NCBI GenBank assembly: GCA_009843565.1 | Contig: VYDF01000019.1 | Span: 441 to 5,549 of the forward strand | Reading direction: 5' to 3' | Source of the DNA: Acidimicrobiia bacterium | GTDB taxonomy: Bacteria > Actinomycetota > Acidimicrobiia > Acidimicrobiales > Bin134 | Length of the DNA stretch: 5,109 bases | Shown here: in pieces, positions 1 through 5,109 of the stretch | Layout of the letters: the number at the start of each line of letters is the position of its first letter | How positions within the stretch are numbered: the stretch's first letter is position 1 | Notes under the pieces: model-generated | Seen by the model: only the letters and a program-made list of their open reading frames with translations | What the model was told of the DNA's origin: nothing | Databases searched by the model: none | Position numbers and translations under genes: made by a program

Positions 1-317
1 AGGTAACGCTGTCGGACTCGTGGCTGTCGGGGCATCCGGCCACGGTTGACGGCCTCGACGCCATGACCCGCTTTCTTCCCGTGGACGGCCGAGTGGTGTG
101 GGGCTGTTTGGCCTATGGGGCCGATGTGCGCCCCTTGGTGCCCGAGGTGATCTCACGGGGCGGACATGTCATCGCGGGACTGGGCGACTATCCCTACCTG
201 GAGTTGGGCACGCCCACCAACGCCGACGTGGTGACCGCATTGGCCGGCTGCATCCAGGATGCGGGGGCGGATCTGGCCACGGTCGGTCAAGCCCGATCAT
301 TGCTGGGCTTGAACTGA
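1..317 (+). CDS. DUF849/BKACE family protein (3-keto-5-aminohexanoate cleavage enzyme-like), C-terminal part
   Basis: The frame is open from the left edge (first full codon at 3) to a TGA at 315-317, so the 5' part lies outside the window; the ATG at 63 is an internal methionine. About 104 residues are visible. The segment GGHVIAGLGDYPY, followed by ELGTPTNADVV and a final ATVGQARSLLGL, matches the C-terminus of DUF849 TIM-barrel enzymes, where the usual text is GGHVRVGLEDN...TNAELV...ATPDEARELLGL. Known members are zinc enzymes that cleave a beta-keto acid with acetyl-CoA, giving a new CoA ester and acetoacetate. The substrate cannot be told here, because the specificity residues are mostly upstream. 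Oddly, the Glu of the usual GLEDN motif, a zinc ligand in the characterised enzyme, is Gly, and the Arg of GGHVRVG is Ile. This could be a divergent subfamily with another chemistry. The gene converges on the GH13 gene with a 13-bp gap. Family call fairly sure, activity not. Confidence 0.8.
   Translation, partial: VTLSDSWLSGHPATVDGLDAMTRFLPVDGRVVWGCLAYGADVRPLVPEVISRGGHVIAGLGDYPYLELGTPTNADVVTALAGCIQDAGADLATVGQARSLLGLN
287..312. terminator. Perfect 8-bp stem-loop at the convergent gene ends, possible bidirectional terminator
   Basis: TCAAGCCC (287-294) and GGGCTTGA (305-312) are perfect reverse complements around a 10-nt loop. The element lies within the last codons of the DUF849 gene, ending just before its stop, and starts 18 nt beyond the stop of the GH13 gene on the other strand. 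It is thus well placed to end the GH13 transcript and perhaps its convergent neighbour's. There is no U-tract on either side, so it is not a canonical intrinsic terminator. U-less hairpins are proposed as terminators in actinobacteria, but chance cannot be excluded. Confidence 0.4.
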
Positions 318-330
318 GCGGCGCTTCTGG

Positions 331-1950
331 TCAGACAGCGTCTGGGGCCCGCACCAGCAATACCCCTTCGGGGGCGTCGAGGCCGATAGCCGACTCGACC
401 GCTTCTCCGGCGGGTCGCTGAGACGAGAACACCAGGCGCCATTTGCCCGGCGGAAGCTCGAGATCAGCCGGTGCGTTGCCGGCGTTGAGCGCGCACACCG
501 TGTCGCCCCGCCGAAAGCTGATCATCGGCGACGACCGCTTGGTCAGCCATTCCAGTTCGACGGCGTGGAGGTCTTCCAGCCCATGGCGCACGGCCAAGAG
601 CTCCCGGTACTTGTGCAGGATCGAACTCGGGTCGTCGCGCTGGGCCGCCGCGGTTTCCTCTTCACTCCGGTCAATTGGCAGCCACGGCTGGGCGCCATCG
701 GTGAACCCGCCGGTCGGCCCCGGTGCCCACGGCATGGGCGTGCGGCATCCGTCTCGGCCGTCGGCCGGGTTCTGATTGCGGGTGGCCACTGGATCGCGGC
801 ATGAGTCGAGGGGCACATCCACGTCGACCAGCCCCAACTCGTCGCCCTGGTAGAGGAACGGCAGGCCGGGAAGGGCGAACAGCAGCACGCAGTAGGCCAG
901 CGCCCGAGCACGCCCCAATTCGTCGCCGCCCAAGCGGGTGGGCGCCCGGGGATCGTCGTGGCTGCTGATAGCCCAGGACAAGTCCATGGGGGCGGCGTCA
1001 AGCGCATCCCGGAATGTGGACCACATGGCCGATGGTTCCCAGGGAGTGTGCATGGGGGCGAAATAGAAGGCCCGGTGCAATCCGTCTTGGTTGGCCACAT
1101 ACCGGCTGACCAGGTTGGGATTGTTGTCTCTGAGGTAAACCTCTCCCAAAAGCAGCGCATCGAACGGTTCGACGATGGCCCGCCAGCGGCGGTAGATGGC
1201 GGAGTTGCCCGCCTGGTCGAGGTCGTAGCGGTGGTCGTAGCAGCCGAACGCCTGACGAGGGCTCATCTCCGGCGTGACCGGGAAGCGCTGCGGATTGTCG
1301 GGCATGAGCATGTTCTTGACCAGGCCGTGGGCAACATCAATTCGGAATCCGTCCACCTCCCGCTCGAGCCAGAACTTCAACACGTGGTCGAACTCCCGCA
1401 CCAAGTTGGGGTTCGACCAGTTCAGGTCGGGCTGCTCGGGCAAGAACAGGTGCAGGTAGTACTGCTCGGAGGCCTCGTCGAAGGTCCAGGCCGACCCCCC
1501 GAAGTGCGATACCCAGTTGTTGGGGGGGCCGCCTCCCAGGGCGGGATCCCGCCAGTGGTAGTACCCGCGCATGGGGCCGTCGGGGTCGGCCCTGGAGGCT
1601 TGGAACCATAGGTGCTGGTCGGAGGAGTGATTGGGAACCAAGTCGATGAGCACCCGCAATCCCAGCCGGTGGGCTTCGGCGATGCAGGCGTCGAAGTCGT
1701 CCAACGTGCCGAAGAGAGGGTCAACCCCGGTGTAGTCCGACACGTCATAGCCGAAATCGGCCATGGGCGACGGGTAGAAGGGGGTGATCCACACGATGCC
1801 GACCCCGAGCCAGGCCAGGTAGTCCAGCTTCTCGGTGAGGCCGGGGAAATCGCCGACCCCGTCGTTGTTTCCGTCGGCGAACGACCGGATATACACCTCA
1901 TAGCCCACCTCGCGGTCCCACCAGAGGAGGTGGTCTTGGGCCATGGTCAC
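331..1950 (-). CDS. GH13 alpha-glucosidase / oligo-1,6-glucosidase
   Basis: A complete 539-residue glycoside hydrolase family 13 enzyme, of normal length for alpha-glucosidases that release glucose from maltose- or isomaltose-type oligosaccharides. No signal peptide is visible, so it is probably cytoplasmic. From the N-terminus: a calcium-type loop DGNNDGVGD (26-34); motif I DLVPNH (103-108); motif V QPDLNW (173-178), typical of the oligo-1,6-glucosidase branch; motif II GFRIDVAHG with nucleophile Asp205; motif III LLLGE with acid/base Glu270; motif IV SSHDD with stabiliser Asp332, where the usual Asn before His is Ser. Val206 after the nucleophile favours alpha-1,6 or mixed specificity over strict alpha-1,4. 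The last ~90 residues form a C-terminal beta domain (DUF3459-like). The listed start is GTG at 1950; an ATG two codons downstream (1944) is an alternative. A GAGAG at 1956-1960 lies 5 nt from the GTG and 11 nt from the ATG. It follows the dehydrogenase gene by 28 bp, so co-transcription is likely. A trehalose synthase is less likely because motif II differs. Confidence 0.93.
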   Translation of the reverse strand: MTMAQDHLLWWDREVGYEVYIRSFADGNNDGVGDFPGLTEKLDYLAWLGVGIVWITPFYPSPMADFGYDVSDYTGVDPLFGTLDDFDACIAEAHRLGLRVLIDLVPNHSSDQHLWFQASRADPDGPMRGYYHWRDPALGGGPPNNWVSHFGGSAWTFDEASEQYYLHLFLPEQPDLNWSNPNLVREFDHVLKFWLEREVDGFRIDVAHGLVKNMLMPDNPQRFPVTPEMSPRQAFGCYDHRYDLDQAGNSAIYRRWRAIVEPFDALLLGEVYLRDNNPNLVSRYVANQDGLHRAFYFAPMHTPWEPSAMWSTFRDALDAAPMDLSWAISSHDDPRAPTRLGGDELGRARALAYCVLLFALPGLPFLYQGDELGLVDVDVPLDSCRDPVATRNQNPADGRDGCRTPMPWAPGPTGGFTDGAQPWLPIDRSEEETAAAQRDDPSSILHKYRELLAVRHGLEDLHAVELEWLTKRSSPMISFRRGDTVCALNAGNAPADLELPPGKWRLVFSSQRPAGEAVESAIGLDAPEGVLLVRAPDAV

Positions 1951-1955
1951 AATGT

Positions 1956-1960
1956 CTCTC
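1956..1960 (-). promoter_or_regulatory. Ribosome binding site of the GH13 gene
   Basis: Minus-strand GAGAG lies 5 nt before the GTG at 1950 and 11 nt before the ATG at 1944. The spacing slightly favours the GTG but does not settle the start. It sits in the 28-bp gap after the dehydrogenase stop codon, where no separate promoter is seen. Confidence 0.45.
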
Positions 1961-1978
1961 GGAGCGGGGTGGTCTTGC

Positions 1979-3073
1979 TCAATCGAAGGCGATGACGCTG
2001 CGCACCACGTCGCCCGCCTTCATGGCGGCAAAGCCGTCGTTCACGTCGTCGAGGCCGATGGTGGCCGAGACCATCTCGTCGAGCAGCAGCCGGCCGTCGA
2101 GGTAGAGGTCGACGAGGCGGGGCATGTCCACGCGGAACACGTTGGAGCCCATCAGCGACCCCTGGAGGCGCTTGTCGGACATGAACAGCTCTTGGCCCTC
2201 GATCTCCACCTTGGACCCCGGCGGGATCATGCCCATCACGGTGGCGGTTCCTCCTCGGCGGATCATCCCGAATGCCTGCTGGGCGGTGATGGCCAGGCCG
2301 ATGGCCTCGAAGGAGTAGTCTACTCCCCCGCCGGTGAGCTCCATGACCTGTTCCACTGGGTCGCCGTCGGCGGGATTGACCGCGTGAGTGGCGCCCAAGC
2401 GCAACGCGGTGTCGAGCTTTCGAGATTCAAGGTCGACGGCGATGATCGTGGTCGCGCCCGCTATGCGGGCGGCCTGGAGCGACGACATGCCCACGCCGCC
2501 GCAGCCGATGACCGCGACCGACGATCCCGGCCCCACACCGGCGGTGCGGAACACCGCCCCAGTGCCGGTGGTGACCCCGCAGCCGATGAGAGCGGCCCGA
2601 TCCAAGGGCATGTCCTCGCGGACCTTCACCACCGCGTTCTCGTGCACCAGCATCTGCTCGGCAAATGACGACAGGTTGGCGAACTGGTTTACCTCCTGGC
2701 CACCGCGACTGAGCCGGGCGGGCTGATCCTCGGTGCGAATACAATCGACCCGGCTTTGCACGCACAGGTAGGGCCGGCCGCTCAAGCAGAATTCGCAGCG
2801 TCCGCAGAACACCGACAGACAGCAGATGACATGGTCGCCGGGCTGCACTTCGCGCACGTCGGGGCCAACCGCCTCCACCACACCGGCGGCCTCATGGCCC
2901 AGCACGATGGGCCGGGGCACAACCCAGCCCTCGGTCTCCATGAAGTGAAGATCGCTATGGCACAGTCCTGAGGCCGCGGTGTGAATCAGTACCTCGCTGC
3001 CGATCGGGGCAGCCACGTCCACCTCGTCAACCACCAAGTCTTCGTGCCCGTCCAAAAACAGCGCTGCTCTCAT
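1979..3073 (-). CDS. Zinc-dependent alcohol dehydrogenase (MDR superfamily, NAD type)
   Basis: A complete 364-residue medium-chain dehydrogenase that should interconvert an alcohol and its aldehyde in the cytoplasm; the substrate cannot be told from sequence. The N-terminal GroES-like domain carries the catalytic zinc ligands Cys38 (GLCHSD), His60-Glu61 (GHEAAG) and Cys165 (GCGVTTG). The structural zinc lobe is Cys90, Cys93, Cys96 and Cys104, with exact CxxCxxCx7C spacing. The Rossmann fold has GCGGVG at 190-195, and Asp214 at the end of the second strand indicates NAD rather than NADP. It reads like the actinobacterial class III-like group often named S-(hydroxymethyl)glutathione or plain Zn-dependent alcohol dehydrogenase; mycothiol-dependent formaldehyde dehydrogenase is a relative but a poorer match. 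The ATG is supported by AGGAGA 7 nt upstream and by the normal family N-terminus. It lies 78 bp after the ribonucleotide reductase gene and 28 bp before the GH13 gene. No missing residues or frameshift. Confidence 0.93.
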   Translation of the reverse strand: MRAALFLDGHEDLVVDEVDVAAPIGSEVLIHTAASGLCHSDLHFMETEGWVVPRPIVLGHEAAGVVEAVGPDVREVQPGDHVICCLSVFCGRCEFCLSGRPYLCVQSRVDCIRTEDQPARLSRGGQEVNQFANLSSFAEQMLVHENAVVKVREDMPLDRAALIGCGVTTGTGAVFRTAGVGPGSSVAVIGCGGVGMSSLQAARIAGATTIIAVDLESRKLDTALRLGATHAVNPADGDPVEQVMELTGGGVDYSFEAIGLAITAQQAFGMIRRGGTATVMGMIPPGSKVEIEGQELFMSDKRLQGSLMGSNVFRVDMPRLVDLYLDGRLLLDEMVSATIGLDDVNDGFAAMKAGDVVRSVIAFD

Positions 3074-3080
3074 GGATTCT

Positions 3081-3086
3081 TCTCCT
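3081..3086 (-). promoter_or_regulatory. Shine-Dalgarno of the alcohol dehydrogenase gene
   Basis: Minus-strand AGGAGA, 7 nt before the ATG at 3073. This is a strong match at ideal spacing and fixes the start codon. Confidence 0.8.
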
Positions 3087-3096
3087 GCCTAGCCCC

Positions 3097-3113
3097 TTGA
3101 CAAGCCCCGTCAA
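3097..3113. promoter_or_regulatory. Inverted repeat TTGAC-N7-GTCAA, candidate operator of the dehydrogenase gene
   Basis: TTGAC (3097-3101) and GTCAA (3109-3113) form a perfect 5-bp inverted repeat of 17 bp in total, 24 bp upstream of the dehydrogenase start. It overlaps an imperfect 12-bp tandem repeat: AGCCCCTTGACA (3091-3102) then AGCCCCGTCAAA (3103-3114), 9 of 12 identical. Size and place suit a dimeric repressor site, but the arms are short and no regulator gene is in the window. The factor is unknown. Confidence 0.35.
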
Positions 3114-3117
3114 ACTA
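3112..3117 (-). promoter_or_regulatory. Weak candidate -10 element for the dehydrogenase/GH13 pair
   Basis: Minus-strand TAGTTT fits the TAnnnT pattern. A start about 7 nt downstream would give a leader of roughly 30 nt that includes the Shine-Dalgarno, and would put the inverted repeat across the start site. No good -35 is seen 16-18 bp upstream, so this is tentative. Confidence 0.2.
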
Positions 3118-3151
3118 CCAACGGGAGGCGCTCATGTGCCGAAGCTTGGGG

Positions 3152-5109
3152 TTAGGAGCAGCCGGAGGTGGAGCCGCAGTCGGGGCAGGCGTGGCAGCTG
3201 CCGGCCCGGATCATGAGCACACCGCAGTCGTAGCAGACGGGGGCGTGGGCATCCAGGGGAGTCCGGCGGGTGTACGGCGACGGCGGGTCGGGCTCCACGA
3301 TGTCGCTGGGCACGGTGACCGGAACCTGTTCCTCTACCCCGGGCAGGGTGGGTTGAATGCGCTCTTCAGTGGTGAATATCGCCAGTTCGTGGCGTTCCTC
3401 GGGCTCGAGGTACTCCACCGCCAGTCGGCGGAACAGGTAGTCGATGAGGCTGGTGGCGATGCGGATGTCGGGGTCGTCGGTCATCCCGGCCGGCTCGAAG
3501 CGCATGCCGGTGAAAGCGTCCACATAGGCCCGCAGCGGCACCCCGTATTGCAGCCCGTGGCTCACCGCCATGGCGAAGGAGTCCATGAACCCGGCCAGGG
3601 TGGTTCCCTGCTTGGACACTCGAATGAAGATCTCGCCAGGGCTGCCGTCCTCGTACTCCCCCACGGTGGCGAATCCCTTGCAGTCGGCCACTCGGAACTC
3701 GAAGGTGCGGCTGGTACGCAACCGGGGCAGCCGGCGGCGTTGAGGCGCCGAGACACTTGGGTTGGCATGGGTGGTTGCCGCAGCGTCGCCCACCGACAGC
3801 GGCTGGCCCAGCTTGCAGTTGTCCCGGTACACGGCCAGGGCCTTCACGCCCATCTGCCACGCGTCCACGAATAGCCGCTCGATCTCCACCGCGGTGGTGT
3901 CCTCGGGAACGTTTACCGTCTTGGAAATTCCCCCCGAGAGCCAGGGCTGAACCGCAGCCATCATCTTCACGTGGCCGCTGGGCGAGATCACGTTGTCGCC
4001 CATGGAGCAGGCGAACACCGGCAGATGAGCCGGATCCAGATGGGGGGCGCCCACCACCGTGCCCCGGGCGTGGACATGGGCCTCGATGTCGTCAACCTGC
4101 GATGGGTTGTAGCCCAGACGGTGCAGCGCCCGATCCACCGTCTGGTTGACGATGGGCATGGTGCCGCCGCCCACGAGCTTCTTGGTCTTGACCAGGCCCA
4201 AGTCGGGTTCGATGCCGGTGGTGTCGCAGTCCATCATGAACGAGATGGTGCCGGTGGGCGCCAGCACCGTGGCCTGTGAGTTGCGGACTCCCACCGTGTC
4301 GCCCCACTCCACCGCGGCGTCCCACGCGGCCCGGGCGGCGTCGAGCACATCAGGGGGCACCGGCTCGCCCTCCAGCCGGCTCAGTGCGTCCCGGTGCATG
4401 CGCAGCACTCGCCGGGTGGGCTCCTGGTTCTCGGCGAACCCCTCGAACGGTCCGAGGCGAGCAGCCATGCGCCCCGACGTCTCGTAGGCCACCCCGGTCA
4501 TAAGCGCGGTGACCGATGCGGCCACGCCCCGGCCCTCGTCGGAGTCATAGGCCAGCCCCAGGGCCATGAGCATGGCCCCCAGGTTGGCGTAGCCCAAGCC
4601 CAGCTGTCGGAACCGCCGGGTAGTGGCCCCGATCTGCTCGGTGGGATAGTGCGACGGGCCCACCAATATCTCCTGGGCAACAGTTATCACCCTCACTGCG
4701 GCGCTGAACCCCTCCACATCGAATGCGCCTTGGTCGTCAACGAACGACAGCAGGTTCAAACTGGCCAAATTGCAGGCTGAGTTGTCCAGATGGAGGTACT
4801 CAGAACAGGGGTTGCTGGCAGAGATGCGGCCGGTTTCGGCTGCGGTGTTCCACCGGTTGATGGTGGTCTCGAACTGCACCCCGGGATCGGCGCACTCCCA
4901 GGCGGCCTCGGCAATCTGGGAGAGAAGCGACCGGGCCGACACCGTCTCCAGCACTTCTCCAGTGGTGCGGGCGGTGAGCTGCCACTCCCCGTCATCGACC
5001 ACTGCCGACATGAAGGCGTCGCTGAGCCGCACCGAGTTGTTGGCGTTCTGGTATTGGATGGAGTGGACGTCGGCGCCGTCCAAGTCCATATCGAATCCGG
5101 CGTCGCGCA
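3152..5109 (-). CDS. nrdJ: Class II (adenosylcobalamin-dependent) ribonucleotide reductase, C-terminal part
   Basis: The frame runs to a TAA at 3152-3154 and is open through the right edge, so the N-terminus (about 300 residues, judging by ~950-residue actinobacterial homologues) is missing. The methionine at 5089 is internal; six more codons precede it. The enzyme reduces ribonucleotides to deoxyribonucleotides with a B12-generated thiyl radical and needs no oxygen or small subunit. Numbered from that Met: QYQNANNSVR (12-21); SNPCSEY with thiyl-radical Cys95, Asn93 and Glu97; SACNLASLNL with Cys106, equivalent to the second cysteine of the active-site redox pair; the phosphate-binding APTGTI (277-282); KKLVGGG (303-309); QPWLSGGISKTVN (381-393). 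A basic linker (about 431-460, with RRRLPRLR) leads to a TSCPD-type domain (about 461-565: VGEYEDGSPGEIFI, GTTLAGFMDSFA). The tail is a cysteine-rich ribbon with Cys619, 622, 632, 635, 638 and 644, ending SGCS, where zinc binding and re-reduction of the active site are expected. The promoter and any NrdR box or cobalamin riboswitch lie outside. Confidence 0.95.
   Translation of the reverse strand, partial: RDAGFDMDLDGADVHSIQYQNANNSVRLSDAFMSAVVDDGEWQLTARTTGEVLETVSARSLLSQIAEAAWECADPGVQFETTINRWNTAAETGRISASNPCSEYLHLDNSACNLASLNLLSFVDDQGAFDVEGFSAAVRVITVAQEILVGPSHYPTEQIGATTRRFRQLGLGYANLGAMLMALGLAYDSDEGRGVAASVTALMTGVAYETSGRMAARLGPFEGFAENQEPTRRVLRMHRDALSRLEGEPVPPDVLDAARAAWDAAVEWGDTVGVRNSQATVLAPTGTISFMMDCDTTGIEPDLGLVKTKKLVGGGTMPIVNQTVDRALHRLGYNPSQVDDIEAHVHARGTVVGAPHLDPAHLPVFACSMGDNVISPSGHVKMMAAVQPWLSGGISKTVNVPEDTTAVEIERLFVDAWQMGVKALAVYRDNCKLGQPLSVGDAAATTHANPSVSAPQRRRLPRLRTSRTFEFRVADCKGFATVGEYEDGSPGEIFIRVSKQGTTLAGFMDSFAMAVSHGLQYGVPLRAYVDAFTGMRFEPAGMTDDPDIRIATSLIDYLFRRLAVEYLEPEERHELAIFTTEERIQPTLPGVEEQVPVTVPSDIVEPDPPSPYTRRTPLDAHAPVCYDCGVLMIRAGSCHACPDCGSTSGCS

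Noticed and set aside
98..421. Plus-strand open frame crossing the convergent junction.
   Set aside because: It overlaps the DUF849 gene in another frame and runs antisense into the GH13 3' end. It has no ribosome binding site or recognisable motif.
958..2668. Long open frames on the plus strand (958-1611, 1612-1995, 1943-2668) opposite the GH13 and dehydrogenase genes.
   Set aside because: They lie entirely antisense to two genes with full motif sets, have no recognisable domains, and are the expected by-product of high-GC third-position codon bias.
3087..3114. A minus-strand promoter with -35 TTGACG and -10 TAGGCA before the dehydrogenase gene.
   Set aside because: The -10 lacks the TAnnnT pattern, and the implied start site would fall inside or after the Shine-Dalgarno, removing it from the mRNA. 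The TTGAC is better explained as one arm of the inverted repeat.
3106..3125. CCCGT / ACGGG hairpin as a terminator for the ribonucleotide reductase gene.
   Set aside because: The stem is only 5 bp with a 10-nt loop and no U-tract. It overlaps the candidate operator and is too weak to call.
3134..4487. Plus-strand open frames opposite the ribonucleotide reductase gene (such as 3134-3874 and 3971-4279).
   Set aside because: The minus-strand frame contains the conserved reductase and TSCPD sequence across the whole stretch. The plus-strand translations are low-complexity and lack family motifs.
1..5109. A previously undescribed system, mobile element, CRISPR array or RNA gene.
   Set aside because: Four recognisable metabolic genes fill nearly the whole window. 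The only gaps are 13, 28 and 78 bp, and none holds repeats or RNA structures typical of such elements.

Overview
This is a 5.1 kb piece of a high-GC bacterial chromosome with four densely packed protein genes. By eye it looks like an actinobacterium. The gene content would suit an Acidimicrobiia-like lineage: a long coenzyme-B12-dependent ribonucleotide reductase with a C-terminal TSCPD/zinc-ribbon tail, an actinobacterial-type Zn alcohol dehydrogenase, a cytoplasmic alpha-glucosidase and a DUF849/BKACE enzyme. That placement is inference; there is no rRNA or phylogenetic marker here.

Layout, left to right. (1) Positions 1-317, plus strand: the 3' end of a DUF849/BKACE (3-keto-5-aminohexanoate cleavage enzyme-like) gene cut by the left edge. 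(2) Positions 331-1950, minus strand: a complete GH13 alpha-glucosidase/oligo-1,6-glucosidase with all catalytic motifs and a C-terminal beta domain. It converges on gene 1 with only 13 bp between the stop codons. A perfect 8-bp stem-loop (287-312), inside the last codons of gene 1, may serve as terminator for one or both genes. (3) Positions 1979-3073, minus strand: a complete NAD-type zinc alcohol dehydrogenase, 28 bp upstream of the GH13 gene and probably co-transcribed with it. (4) Positions 3152-5109, minus strand: the C-terminal two thirds of a class II (adenosylcobalamin) ribonucleotide reductase, cut by the right edge. The 78-bp gap between genes 3 and 4 holds a clear Shine-Dalgarno for gene 3, an inverted repeat TTGAC-N7-GTCAA and a weak -10-like element, so the dehydrogenase/glucosidase pair may have its own regulated promoter.

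The genes do not form one obvious pathway: dNTP synthesis, alcohol/aldehyde redox, glucoside hydrolysis and beta-keto acid cleavage are separate housekeeping or catabolic functions. I see no mobile element, CRISPR array, tRNA, rRNA or toxin/defence system, and no evidence for an undescribed system. The observations most worth checking are the apparent loss of a zinc-ligand glutamate in the DUF849 protein, the stem-loop inside its last codons, and the palindrome in front of the dehydrogenase gene.
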